Shown: one piece after another, positions 10,718 to 23,108 of the stretch
Layout: the number at the start of each line of letters is the position of its first letter
Position numbering within the stretch: the stretch's first letter is position 1
Assembly (NCBI GenBank): GCA_028023455.1
Contig: JAQFVV010006310.1
Location: 3,970,001-4,034,000 of the forward strand
Reading direction: 5' to 3'
DNA: 64,000 nucleotides
Source of the DNA: Epiperipatus broadwayi
Lineage: Eukaryota; Onychophora; Udeonychophora; Euonychophora; Peripatidae
Program-made: the position numbers and the translations under genes
The notes under the pieces: model-generated
Databases searched by the model: none
What the model was told of the DNA's origin: nothing
The model's input: the letters and a program-made list of their open reading frames with translations, nothing else

Positions 10718-13666
10718 CTAAAAAACAAAACAAAACATATATTAGTTTATAAAATATTGAACCCAAAATCACATCTAGTTTTTAGATATTAGTGACCTTA
10801 AAAATATAAATTACTTTATATATATATATATATAAGTCTTTTTCTGATTCTATGCAAACTTACAATTATTTTACCAGATATCCAATCTAAAGATTGCATG
10901 TTAGTCAATTATTGGAGGATAGTAATCTAGCTCTTTTTAAGTAGAAAGTGAAAAAAAAAAAAAAGAAAGCCATAAACTTCACCACTTTACCAATTAATTA
11001 GTTTGACAAATTCTTACCTTTCCTTCAATGTAAAGAAATATTTCAAAGATCTTTAGTTTGCAGTGGGCCATTTAAAGCCTACTTCATCTAATATAACTTT
11101 ACATATTTCAACTGTTTTGAAATTTTCTTGTATATATTTTGATATTTATTTTTTGTTTAAACTGCATTTTAGTTTTATATTTCATGAGATATGTTACATG
11201 TTAGATAGATACAATCTACATATTACCTTTTTTTTTTTTATTAATATTATTACTCAGTTATTAAATCTTTCTTTACTTCAAAAATAATGAATCTAAGGAA
11301 TGAATCAGTTAAGGTTTTTTTCTATGATTAATAATTTTTATATACAATACTCTTTAATGCAATTTACAAAAAATATTTTACCAAAAGCAATGATTCTTTG
11401 TTTACTGCCAGGTATTGAAATTGTCCAAGATCAGCATTAGTGTATCTGAATAATAACTCTGCATATATTGTGATATTCAGAGGCAAAGTAATCTAATTTA
11501 TGAAATAACTTTTTGATAGAATAAGTTGTATATGTTAAAATTTTGTTCTTAGTATCAATCCACCATTTTTATACATTATTTCCTATTTTCTAATATATTT
11601 TTTTTTACAATTTATTATTATAGCACATTATACATGACATAATAATTTGCATTATTCATGTTTGGATTTTTTAATTTTGTAATTACTTTAGCTCACTTAA
11701 GCCTTCTTTAGAGATCTTGATACGATCTATAATATAATAGAATTGTCTTCTTTTCTCTTAATTGCTCAATTCCTTATAATATAATAAAATGCATGAAAGA
11801 TCTCTAATGAAGACTGCAAGTCAGATCAAACAGGTAATTAAATAAAATAAAATAAAAATGAAGTTAAAATATGCAAAAAAGAATAATGTATTTTATTACC
11901 TAATACAAAATTGAATAATTAAGACATTAATTCTCTCATATTACATTCAAGTGCCCAATGTGATTTATGCGTGGAATCTCTAACAAGGTCTTCAGATTAA
12001 TAACAATGCTGGTGGTATTCAAACTTCTGAGGGACTTCCAAGCAATGAAACCATTTAATTACTTTATTTGTCAGCAGAAAGTAAAAGAATTTGATGTTTT
12101 TTAAATATTTTTCTAACTTAAATGAAAATAAAGAATATGATTGGATAAAAACATTTGCTCTATTCCTATAATTTAGCAATTGCTTGTTGTCATCTTAAGA
12201 AGAATTAACTGACTTGAAAACAGATTCAACTCTTGAATCAGAATTTTGTGACAACAATTTGTCAAAATTTTGGATAAAGTGACAAAAATTTCACGGGTAC
12301 ACAGCTTTAAATATTAAACAAAGGCAAAACTCTCCATACAGTAGTGCCACCCTGTGCTAACCAGAGTTTTGCCTTTGTTTACAACAATTATGTGCTAGTA
12401 TGAGATGGTGATCATGTGAGCTTTAAATATTCTGATTCCATTCTCATCCACATATCTTTGTGAAACTTCAAACATTGCTATTATTCATTAACAATAAATA
12501 TAGATCTTGTTAATTAATAGAAACATCAGAGAAAAAAAAAAGTGCTATGTCAAATATTTTACCTGATGTTGACTTTTTGTATAGCAATATTCAAACTCAT
12601 CCATCACATTAAATTGGTACTAAAATATTTTTTACTGCATTATTTTTTTTCCTAATTATTATTAATGAGTTTTGTGCTTCATATTTCATGATCTTTGTAA
12701 TATTTGTAATAATTCTTTAAATATTTTATATCACAATGAAATACAAGAAATTTGTATAATAACAGTATATATTGGGGTGTGTGTCAAATATTCCAGGGGA
12801 GCTGTTATATCAATAAGTTTGAAAAGTGCTATACTAGAGAGTAGTGCAATTTAATTCCCATCTCCATGGTTCTAGTTTTTGCTTTTTGTCAATGAGCACT
12901 TAGGATTAAAATGATAATAAATATAGTTTTATATCTGGCAGTCGTATTTTTTTATTAATAAGTTTACAGTCTGAAATTCATAAACCTTAAGACTATGAAG
13001 TCAAAACAACCATCTTATATTGTATAATTATAGAGATTAGTCACAAGTCAATTATTATATATTTTGATAACTTCAGTTTTATTCTAACATTATGTAGCAT
13101 TTATGTCTCTTTAGAAATGTTAATGACAACTTAACATCACTCGATTATTTCAGTTTATATGAATATTAAACATGACCAATTCTTCTTTCTCTACTCTATC
13201 ACATCATTTGAGATTTTTTAACCCACCTCCCAAGCTCAGATGGCAAAGAGCTGTGTAATAATAAGATTAACATTATCTAGTGGTCTGTAATGCAACATGA
13301 TTTTATTTAGGCATTAGTGATTGTTGAGTCCATTTCCAGGTATGACATATAACAGTGATACTTCAATTATTATACAAGAGCAGTATATCATTTCTTAACC
13401 AGATATGTTGATATAGTTTGTTATCAGTTACGAGAGCATGTTTTCTCAGGAGCACATTATAAACAAATTAATAGCTTAATGGTAAATAAATAAAAAATTT
13501 CAGTCTGTTTTGTTACTTTTTTTAAGTGGTAACTGCAACCATTTTCCAACAGGGTTATCATGGTCATACACCACCAATATCTACCAGTAATATTTATAAA
13601 AGATATACATACCTCTACAGATAGCTTAATCTCCAAATGTCTCACTTTATAAAAATGCAAAAAACA
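10718..13666. other. AT-rich intron, ENT gene
   Basis: No exon with splice sites or recognisable transposon was found apart from the hairpin at 12316-12380. An A(n)-type simple repeat lies near 10953-10967. Confidence 0.5.
12316..12380. repeat. Perfect 18-bp inverted repeat with 29-nt loop
   Basis: The arm aaacaaaggcaaaactct (12316-12333) is exactly reverse-complementary to 12363-12380. The loop (12334-12362) is GC-richer than the surroundings. It could fold as RNA on either strand, or be the remnant of a small foldback element; no target duplication was seen. Confidence 0.85.
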
Positions 13667-13670
13667 ATAC

Positions 13671-15294
13671 TGAGCTGATATTTTAAGTCAGCTCATATAT
13701 ATATAAGCTCACATATTTATAATTTGTCATAAATATTTTTGAAGTTAAATAGTTTGTAAAATGAAAAAAAGAATTAATTAACAACTGGTTTTGATTTAAT
13801 GGAAAGGGTAAAAATTTTGAACTTTTATTTTGAAATAAACAAATAAAATTGAATATAATTTATTAAAAAAAAAAAAATGTTAAAAGTGTTTAATTAAAAG
13901 GGAGAAAAATTCGAGAGATAAAAGGGTGGGGAAAAGAAAACAAAATAGATTCTTGGTAGTAATTATACTCTATTGTTAAAACTTTCACAAAGTAAACATA
14001 TTTGGTTAGTAATTGCTATTACGCTAATTAAAAAAAAAAAGATAAGAAAGAGTGGAGATAAGATTGCTTTTAGAGTTAGATCAGTTGACTTGACTTTTAG
14101 AGACCAGCAAGGACAATAAAGAAAGCAGCTGTGTTTCGAACAATAAAAATTATTATTAAAATTTAATTTTGGGGACTCTTGTCAAATGTATAGCGGCTAA
14201 AGTTATCACAACCTTCCCCTTTGGGGAATTGACCGCCACTCCATCTGAATGAAGCTATCGAGAGAGTTATGGAATGGAAGAAACGGATATTGCTAGCCGG
14301 ACAACCAAAGGAACACTCATGGAATTCGCATATACAAGGACAAAGGCACGACCAATGGAATGTAAAACCTATGAAAATCAGGCCACTCCGCTCTGATCGA
14401 TCAGGGTAATTATAAACTTTTAATTAATGAGAACTCTAAGTAAAGCGTAATAGAACTTTATCTTTAATTTAATTTTCATTTATTATGTTTATTACGAATG
14501 TTTCAACAATAGAGGGGGGCAATAAATTTGTTTAATATTGTAATCTATTAATGTTAATTTTCGTTCAATATTTTTTATGAAATATTGGAATAACTGTATT
14601 TTAAATTATTTAATATCTATTCGATCTAGAGAGTAACAACAGGGTGGGGGTATAAAAGTGCGTCGCCAAGTAACAGAGAACCTTGGGGCGTTACTCGTTT
14701 GTTAGTAGAAAATAAGGAAAGAATTGAAAGTATAAGAAAACGAAAGACACTTATACGTTCATTGTAAGATTTTTTTTGCAATTTATTTATTTACCAAAGA
14801 AAGTGGAGTTTAAAAATAAACTTCAGGAAAGATTAAAAATACTATAAGTCGTCTTATATACACGTCTGCTAGAATTCGCAGTATTAGTGTAGGCGCGAGT
14901 AAATCTATGGTAAATATTTGGGAAGCATAATTAGAAAGTAAACAGAGGGAAAATCAGAAATTGTAAGTCAGTTCTTTCTGGATCGGATAGAATTATAAGG
15001 TTATTAATAATAAATAGTAGTAAAAGAAATTAAAAGTTTTTTTTTTTGTCCAACGTATTCTTGGATTCTTGAATTATTTATAATAATTAGTTAGTGTTCT
15101 TAAAGGAAAACCCCTGTGAGATTATAATCAAAGTTTATAATCAGTGAATCGTCGTTCGAAAATAAATAAAGACCAGGTTTATGTAAAGTTACGTGACCAG
15201 GTTCCAAGAGAGAAATCCTTGGTGGCGCCCTCGACGTCGATTCTAATAACTAAAATTCAGTTAGTAGGGGAAGAAAGAAAGTTGTCGTGTCACA
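13671..15294 (+). repeat. 5' LTR (1624 bp)
   Basis: Begins tgagctgata and ends gtgtcaca. It matches 19232-20854 almost base for base; differences seen are at about 13784 (c against a), 14172 (g against c), 14645 (g against t) and one T in the run near 15037. A TATA box lies at 14651. AATAAA-type signals occur downstream at 14814 and 15163. A short open frame at 15144-15464 crosses the LTR end and is not recognised. Confidence 0.95.
14640..14700 (+). promoter_or_regulatory. LTR core promoter
   Basis: The sequence tataaaag at 14651-14658 follows a G-rich segment, and the region about 30 bp further (near 14685) would be the transcription start. The same box occurs in the 3' LTR near 20211. This is the only strong TATA motif of its kind in the LTR. 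U3/R/U5 borders were not determined. Confidence 0.6.
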
Positions 15295-15322
15295 GAGGAG
15301 TGAGGGGGGGGAAGTTAGAAAA

Positions 15323-15340
15323 TGGCGCTTCCAACGTATG
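15323..15340 (+). other. Possible primer-binding site
   Basis: tggcgcttccaacgtatg lies 28 nt inside the 5' LTR end and starts with TGGCGC, as lysine-tRNA-type primer-binding sites do. A second TGGCGCCC lies at 15223 inside the LTR itself, also present in the 3' LTR. Which one primes, if either, cannot be decided by eye. Confidence 0.3.
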
Positions 15341-15494
15341 GCTCGTTAACAAGAGAAACGCCCAGAGATTAGAGTTAAAAGAGAGAGTAAATTTTTTAGT
15401 AAGGGGGTGGATTTCAGATGGAATTACGGGGTCAGGACTCCATCGGGGGGAGTTAGTACTATAGGAAATAATTGAAAATATAACTCGAGTAAAA

Positions 15495-16307
15495 ATGCAA
15501 GACGGAATGGAGATAATAATTTTTGAAGGGAAAAATGAGGAAACATTATTCGAACACATAGAAAGTTTAGAAGAGTGTTTTGATATATACAAAGTAGGAG
15601 AGAAGGTAAAAATAATCATAGCAAGTAGCTATCTGGAAGGCACAGCAAGAGAATGGTGGAGAACTATATATGAGAAGCCCGATAGTTTTAAACAGTACAC
15701 TAAAGCTCTGATACGAAGATTTTGGAACATAGAAAGGCAAGAAAGATTACAAAGGGACGTAGAAACGGAAAAATATTCAAAAGAAAAGCGGATGGGGTAT
15801 AGACAATTTTTCTTGAGACAAATGACGACGTTAAGAAGAGTAATTGAATATCCGATTCCAGAATGCCAGATTATGAATATAATAAGCAGAAATATGCCAA
15901 GAAATATACAGAATAGATTAAAGACGTGCATACACGAAGGGTTAGAAGAAGTCTTGGAAGCACTAACGGATGAGGAAAACATGCAGCAACAAGAAGAGGG
16001 AGAAGAAACGCATCTCAAATTATTAAACGTTATTATAGAAGAAGAAGAAAAAATTCAGACAATGGCGGAGCAAACGTGCCCTGTAATTGCAGTAAAATTA
16101 CAGGGGATTGAAGTACAAGCTCTGTTGGACTCGGGAAGTCAGGTCTCCATAATCTCGAACAAAATGCTCAATCAAATCAGAAGTCAGAAGGGATCACTGC
16201 ATACGTTACCATTAAAGAAATCGGAAATAACTATGGCAAATGGGAAAAAGTCAAACTCGACCCCGTGCAAGTATATGGAGAAATACAAGTGGGAAAAAAA
16301 AATATAA
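15495..16307 (+). pseudogene. gag-pro: Ty3/gypsy gag capsid and start of protease
   Basis: The 270-codon frame starts with a retrotransposon capsid domain (residues about 5-160), with the typical LEGTAREWWR motif near residues 47-56. No CCHC zinc knuckle is visible after it, which is unusual for a gag. The protease domain follows directly, with the catalytic ALLDSGSQ motif (Asp at residue 212, position 16128). The true frame is left near 16245: the second half of the protease, with its ILGSDF motif, continues in the -1 frame from 16265. The slip lies in an A-run (gggaaaaag), but it interrupts the protease domain itself, so I read it as a mutation and not as programmed frameshifting. The start at 15495 is the first ATG before the capsid sequence. 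Confidence 0.85.
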
Positions 16308-18108
16308 TACAACATACGCTATTATCTATGCCAGGTTTAATAGAAGATATGATACTGGGGTCTGACTTTATGTATCAAACGGGGACAAAAATCAATTTTA
16401 ATGAAAAGGTAGTAATAATAAAAAATGAAAAAGTACCCTTTAGTGATCGTAATAAACTAAGCAATAGGATAGCATGTGTGAGAGTAGATGATATTGATAT
16501 GGAGATAGACGATAAAGTAAGCAAGTTAGAAAAGGATAATAGTGAAGGGAAAGACCAACTTAGAGAGATATTGCAGCAGCACAAACAAGTGTTTGCTACG
16601 AATCCTGGGATTATAAAGGGCTATACGCATCGTATCAAAGTAAAAACAGAGACTCACTTCCAGGGCAGGTCATACCCCATTCCAGTTAAATATAAAAGTG
16701 AAGTAGACAAACAAATACAACAGATGGAAAAATGGGGTATCATAAAAAAACAGCAATCCCCATATATAAATCCTCTGGTGATAGTAAAAAAAAAAGACGG
16801 TTCAATGAGAGTGTTTAGACGTGCGTCAGTTAAACGCCATTATGATTCCTGATAGAGATGTGCCGCCGCGTATCACAGACTTACTATTGGAATTCCGAGA
16901 GAAGAAATATTTTTCGTCTTTCGATCTAACATCGAGTTATTGGCAGATGCCATTACATATAGAAGACCAAAAATACACCGCATTTAGATATGAGGGATAT
17001 ACATGTGTTTCAGCGAGTGCCATTTGGATTAGTTAACAGTGGGTTGGGGTTGCTTCGATGTTTGGACCAGGTGTTATCCGATAGGGTAAAACAAATTATT
17101 GTATATTATATGGATGACGTTGTTATAGCATCACGGTCACCTCAAGAACATTTGGAAAGTTTAAATATATTTTTTCAAGAATGCCAGCAGAAAAATATGA
17201 CGATAAATCTAAAAAAAAGTAATATATTGCAAAAAGAAATTTTGTTTTTAGGGCATCTCATTTGTGCTCAAGGAGTGAGACCTCATCCTGATAAGATTGA
17301 CGCTATAAGTCGTTTTCCTCAACCTAAGAATAAAAAACAAATTAGGTCATTCTTAGGCCTATGTGGTTTTTATCAGAGGTTTTACGAGAAATTTTCTGTA
17401 GACACGGAGGCACTTTTACAATTGCTTAGAAAAGAAAGCAGGTGGGAGTGGACTAAAAAACAAAGCGAGGCATTCAGCAAAATTAAAGAAAATTTTGAAA
17501 AAAACGTCATACTCGCATACCCGGATTTTAATAAACCTTTTATGCTCCAGATTGACAGCAGTAAAGTGGGGTTGGGGGCTGTATTATTTCAAGAGAATAA
17601 AGAAAAAAAACCGCAAGTCTTGTATTTTTTAAGTAGAAATTTAAACTCTGCAGAAAGAAATTATACGACTACAGAAAAAGAAGCACTGGCGATCATATGG
17701 GCGTTAAATAAACTTAAACATTTACTATTAGGATCCGAGATTATTATTATTACGGATCACAAGAGTCTAGAGTTTATAAATAAATGCTACTTAACAAACG
17801 ATAGGCTTATAAGGTGGGTGTTATATTTACAAAGATTTAACTACCGAGTGGTTCATTGCTCAGGGAAGGAAAATATCGTGCCGGACATATTGAGCCGAAA
17901 TCCGGTACCGGATACAGGCCAAAATTTAACATTAGAGGGAGCACGGTTAACTCCACTTATAATAGATGTGGATATGTTGATGGAAAGAGACATGAAGAGG
18001 ATAAAAATTTTTCAGTCATCCGATCCCACATGCAAAAAGATAATACAACGTTACAATGATACCGACCTACGCAAGCAAACCGATGCAAAAAAAATAATAA
18101 TAAAATAA
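16265..18108 (+). pseudogene. pol: Ty3/gypsy reverse transcriptase and RNase H, three frames
   Basis: The region needs three consecutive frames. Segment 16265-16815 carries the end of protease, a linker and the first RT motifs (NPLVIVKKKDGSMRV). Segment about 16815-17008 has RQLNAI and FSSFDLTSSYWQMPL, the first catalytic Asp motif. Segment about 17005-18108 carries VPFGL, the YMDD box at 17107-17118, the thumb (HPDKIDAI, FLGLCGFYQRF) and RNase H with IDSSKVGLGAVL (Asp at 17554), TEKEALAI and TDHKSLE. All catalytic motifs that I looked for are intact; only the frame is broken, by single-base steps near 16815 and 17008. It ends at 18108 by a frame change in an A8 run. Confidence 0.92.
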
Positions 18109-19203
18109 ATCGGTATAAAATGATAAACGGAACGTTGATGTTTCAGGTCAAAGAAGGAACCGATTACTGGAGAATAGTCATACCCAAAAGCTTAAGAATG
18201 CGCTTAATAAATTATGTACATAGGACATATGGACACTATGGCGCACTTAAAGTGAATAAAATTTTACAGAGGTGGTATTATTGGCCAAATATGTATAGGT
18301 CGATTATTAATACACTTCAGATGTGCCATGGATGCAGACAAAATAAACCGGCGAATAAAAATTATGCGGGAATATTGACTCCTATTATAGCCCAAAACCC
18401 AAATGAATTGTTGGCCATCGATTTTTATGGCCCATTACCTTCGTTTCGTCGATATAAATATATCTTGGTGACGTTCGATGTGTTTTCGAAGCTGGTACGA
18501 GCTTATCCATTGCACAAAGCCGATACAAAAAATTCTATTGCTGTGTTAAAGAAGAAACAATTTGTTCAGGTGGGAAGACCACGTGCAATTTTGAGTGACC
18601 ATGGGATGCCATTTATATCCAGGGAATGGAAAAGTTGGATAAAACAGGAAAACATACACCATATCTTAACCTCTATAAGAAATCCCCAATCTAACCCGTG
18701 TGAAAGGGTTATGAAGGAATTGGGAAACTTATTTCGGGCACATTTGAAGGAAAATCACAAACATTGGGTGAAAGTACTTCCTCAAATAGTGAAAATTATT
18801 AAATGCACGTACCACTAGTCTACATTACGGCCATCTGGAACCTTCTCTTCTCAAGTGTCGTTTGCCCCCCGAGAATGAAACAGTAGACATAGTGAAGGAT
18901 CGAAGTTGCGCCAGAGAGAGATTAAAAAAAAAAACTGAACAGCGAAAGAAAAGAGGGAATAATAGTCCAGTACATTTTAAGATAGGAGATTGGGTTTATG
19001 TCAAAACCCAGCCTGTGAGTAAAATGAGCGAGAAGCAATATAAGAAATTTTTCCATTTATTTGAAGGTCAGTACAAAATCATTCAAAAATACGGTCCCAA
19101 TGCATTCATGATTCTAGGAAAGAAAGGTAAGAAGGGAGCGTATAACGCAAGATCTTTAAAGCCTTGTAAGGGGGAAGGGGACAAGTCACCACGGGGCAAT
19201 TAA
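18060..19203 (+). pseudogene. int: Ty3/gypsy integrase, two frames
   Basis: The reading frame enters near 18080 through an A8 run and is open with its own ATG from 18120 to 18818. It contains an H-H-C-C zinc-binding domain (HRTYGHYG, then MCHGC) and the integrase core. The catalytic triad is Asp at 18420 (AIDFYG), Asp at 18597 (LSDHG) and Glu at 18702 (NPCERVM), giving the D,D-35-E spacing. Near 18800 the frame shifts by one base; the C-terminal domain continues in 18862-19203 (GDWVYVKTQPVSKM...). No chromodomain was recognised. The last codons lie 28 bp from the 3' LTR. Confidence 0.92.
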
Positions 19204-19231
19204 AGTTTTTTTTTTATGACAAATGGGGCAA
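19170..19231 (+). other. Purine-rich tract before the 3' LTR
   Basis: gggggaaggggacaa-type sequence at about 19170 and gacaaatggggcaa directly before the LTR at 19218-19231 are candidates for the plus-strand priming tract. The segment touching the LTR is the conventional position but is not a pure purine run. Confidence 0.4.
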
Positions 19232-20854
19232 TGAGCTGATATTTTAAGTCAGCTCATATATATATAAGCTCACATATTTATAATTTGTCATAAATATTTT
19301 TGAAGTTAAATAGTTTGTAAAATGAAAAAAAGAATTAATTAACAAATGGTTTTGATTTAATGGAAAGGGTAAAAATTTTGAACTTTTATTTTGAAATAAA
19401 CAAATAAAATTGAATATAATTTATTAAAAAAAAAAAAATGTTAAAAGTGTTTAATTAAAAGGGAGAAAAATTCGAGAGATAAAAGGGTGGGGAAAAGAAA
19501 ACAAAATAGATTCTTGGTAGTAATTATACTCTATTGTTAAAACTTTCACAAAGTAAACATATTTGGTTAGTAATTGCTATTACGCTAATTAAAAAAAAAA
19601 AGATAAGAAAGAGTGGAGATAAGATTGCTTTTAGAGTTAGATCAGTTGACTTGACTTTTAGAGACCAGCAAGGACAATAAAGAAAGCAGCTGTGTTTCGA
19701 ACAATAAAAATTATTATTAAAATTTAATTTTGCGGACTCTTGTCAAATGTATAGCGGCTAAAGTTATCACAACCTTCCCCTTTGGGGAATTGACCGCCAC
19801 TCCATCTGAATGAAGCTATCGAGAGAGTTATGGAATGGAAGAAACGGATATTGCTAGCCGGACAACCAAAGGAACACTCATGGAATTCGCATATACAAGG
19901 ACAAAGGCACGACCAATGGAATGTAAAACCTATGAAAATCAGGCCACTCCGCTCTGATCGATCAGGGTAATTATAAACTTTTAATTAATGAGAACTCTAA
20001 GTAAAGCGTAATAGAACTTTATCTTTAATTTAATTTTCATTTATTATGTTTATTACGAATGTTTCAACAATAGAGGGGGGCAATAAATTTGTTTAATATT
20101 GTAATCTATTAATGTTAATTTTCGTTCAATATTTTTTATGAAATATTGGAATAACTGTATTTTAAATTATTTAATATCTATTCGATCTAGAGAGTAACAA
20201 CAGGTTGGGGGTATAAAAGTGCGTCGCCAAGTAACAGAGAACCTTGGGGCGTTACTCGTTTGTTAGTAGAAAATAAGGAAAGAATTGAAAGTATAAGAAA
20301 ACGAAAGACACTTATACGTTCATTGTAAGATTTTTTTTGCAATTTATTTATTTACCAAAGAAAGTGGAGTTTAAAAATAAACTTCAGGAAAGATTAAAAA
20401 TACTATAAGTCGTCTTATATACACGTCTGCTAGAATTCGCAGTATTAGTGTAGGCGCGAGTAAATCTATGGTAAATATTTGGGAAGCATAATTAGAAAGT
20501 AAACAGAGGGAAAATCAGAAATTGTAAGTCAGTTCTTTCTGGATCGGATAGAATTATAAGGTTATTAATAATAAATAGTAGTAAAAGAAATTAAAAGTTT
20601 TTTTTTTGTCCAACGTATTCTTGGATTCTTGAATTATTTATAATAATTAGTTAGTGTTCTTAAAGGAAAACCCCTGTGAGATTATAATCAAAGTTTATAA
20701 TCAGTGAATCGTCGTTCGAAAATAAATAAAGACCAGGTTTATGTAAAGTTACGTGACCAGGTTCCAAGAGAGAAATCCTTGGTGGCGCCCTCGACGTCGA
20801 TTCTAATAACTAAAATTCAGTTAGTAGGGGAAGAAAGAAAGTTGTCGTGTCACA
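19232..20854 (+). repeat. 3' LTR (1623 bp)
   Basis: Near-identical partner of 13671-15294. It ends gtgtcaca and is followed by the atac target duplication. Confidence 0.95.
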
Positions 20855-21225
20855 ATACATACAAAAATTCTTAAATATTTACAATTTCACATGAATTAGA
20901 CCAAGTTAAACATTAAAAAGTCATAGAATACAATGGTGCAACAAGTTACACAACTCACTATGTATCAGAAAAGTTCAGGTTAGATGGTAGTTAATTTTAC
21001 TTGTAATCATACTAATTAAAATACACTAGTTTTCCTCTGATCATTGAAATTAAGTGAAGTTAAGCAAAGTTAATAGTAGAATAATGATCACCTCGATATT
21101 CTGGAAATTGTAGACCAATCAGGATTGTTGTCATTTAACACAATGCAATAAAAACATAGCCAAAAAAATTCCTGGATTAAAGATCAACCTATTCATAGTT
21201 TGGAAGCTAGCCCTGTCCTTTCTGG

Positions 21226-21270
21226 GGTTCAAAGTTATTATGAATTCTTGAATAATAAAACATTTCAATT
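21226..21270 (+). repeat. SINE 3'-tail fragment
   Basis: ggttcaaagttattatgaat followed by tcttgaataataaaacattt is similar to the 3' part of the tRNA-type SINE at 27161-27283 and to 23109-23151. The tRNA-like head was not recognised here. Confidence 0.6.
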
Positions 21271-23108
21271 ATTTTTTAGAGTATTGCATGGATGTGGTGA
21301 TAAAATATTCAATAAAAAGTTCCAGCATTTGAATTTACATGTTATATAAAATTATTGAGAATTGGTTATATTCCAATAAAGAATTAGTGAGAAATATTGA
21401 AAAACTTTCACAAAGAAAAGCTACAATTGTTTTGGCACATTTGTTGAAAAAGTAATGACAATAAACTAAAAACTTTACTTTTGGTAGTGCACAAGGCATA
21501 AATAAAATAAAATAATTTAAATTAAAAAATAATGCTAGATCGAGAGTATATTCACTCTGCAAGAATTAGATAAAAAATTAGACAGTGAAAAAAAAAACCA
21601 TCATATACATATGAGCTTTGCAACAATAGTTCCTAATGATATAGACTGATGGTGAATGTTCTGACGATAATTTTACATATTTTTCTAAATATAATTTTAT
21701 AGTTCATATGGATATTACTAAAACTACAAGGCATAAATAAATAGCATAAATTCTAATTATCAATTCATTTATTAAACTTTTTAAGATAAAATATTTTTTC
21801 TTCTTTTTAATGGTTGCAATGATTACGAAATAGATATATAAAATTTAACTCAGAAGTTAGAAAAGAAAAATTGCTACTATAAAGAACTTAACTAAAAATA
21901 ACTTCTAAGGTTTGATAGCAAATTTATATTTCTTTATAAAATTCTCTAATGACAAATTAGTCAAATAAATAAGATTACCTATTTTGGCAACAATAAATAT
22001 TATTTTATGAATTAAAAATATTTAGACATTCTAGTAATACATAAATAAATAAAAAATTATTTCCTACTAAGCAATTCTATTGTTATTTAATGTTTTTAAA
22101 TGAAACTATTTACATGGTTTAAACCTTTGAAATCAATTGATTGTTTATATGATAACTTAATTGTAATGCTATAGAATTTGAATTCATAAGATGTGACAAT
22201 TGCAAGTGCAATAAAAATTTCTTAATTTTGGGCAGATAATGATTTTTTTTAAAAGATTGATACAACAAATATCTTTCAAATTTAAATGATCTATTCTAAA
22301 AAACAGAATGATGATACTGCATAGATACTTGTTTAGGAGATAGTTAACTACAGAATTATTTTTAAGAAAATTTATAGAATTTCAAAGTATGTTGTTGCAA
22401 ATACAAAAATATGCTTTATGCACGTGTGTAATTAATTAAGTTTATCAGATTACAGTAATATGTTTATATTACAGAATTTGGTAAATAAATCTATATGTCA
22501 AAACTTATAACACTTTTTACAATGTAATGGTTGAAGTTTATTTTATCTATTAGTTAAAATTTAAACTATATAATATTTGTCTTTGAAAAAATGACATTTG
22601 TAATTTAATAGATATTTTATATACAAAAACCTATTGCATAATATTTAGCAGTTTCCAGGTTTGAATAACAACTGCAAAAAATTTTGCCATTTTTTCAGAT
22701 TATAAACAATCTTAGGATTTTTCTTTCAAATAGATTATTCCATAGCCGATTAGGTTAGTAAATAAATATTAATCAGTAAATGGTTACCTAGCTTTTCTTA
22801 GCTAACAATTTAAACAAGAATAGAAAACAAAACTCTTAACATTAAATGGCAATTGGCAAGCCTGGGGAATATGATTTTCTCTTCCCTATTCTAAAAAAGA
22901 AGCAGTTGAAAATTTATGTATTGCACTGGGCTAGGTTTCTTAAGGGTCTTTGGTATACATCAATTATTTCATATATATCAGATTAAGTTATACTTGTAGT
23001 TTCATTTCTTATTATTTCATGTGTAACTTGTGATTTGTTACAGTCATAACATGAAGACTCTAAGAGCTTGAGATCTATACATCATGGCTCAGCTCTGTCA
23101 CTGCCGAT

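Larger units (their letters stand above)
13667..20858 (+). mobile_element. Complete Ty3/gypsy-type LTR retrotransposon, recent insertion
   Basis: The element spans 13671-20854 with LTRs at both ends and a gag-protease-RT-RNase H-integrase order, which is the Ty3/gypsy order. The 4-bp sequence atac flanks it (13667-13670 and 20855-20858) and the LTRs begin TG and end CA. Reading the two LTRs side by side I found three substitutions and one T-run length change over about 1.62 kb, so the insertion is young. The coding region nevertheless needs five frame changes (near 16245, 16815, 17008, 18080 and 18800). No env-like ORF exists between integrase and the 3' LTR. The element is inserted in the 16.6-kb ENT intron, antisense to the gene. 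Confidence 0.95.

Noticed and set aside
15144-15464. 106-codon frame crossing the end of the 5' LTR
   Set aside because: No similarity to gag; it spans the LTR and leader, and is likely non-coding.
16240-16270. Programmed -1 frameshift between gag-protease and pol
   Set aside because: The shift falls inside the protease domain and the site is not a canonical slippery heptamer, so mutation is the simpler reading.
15290-16584. Minus-strand frames opposite gag and protease
   Set aside because: Shadows of the plus-strand retrotransposon coding region.
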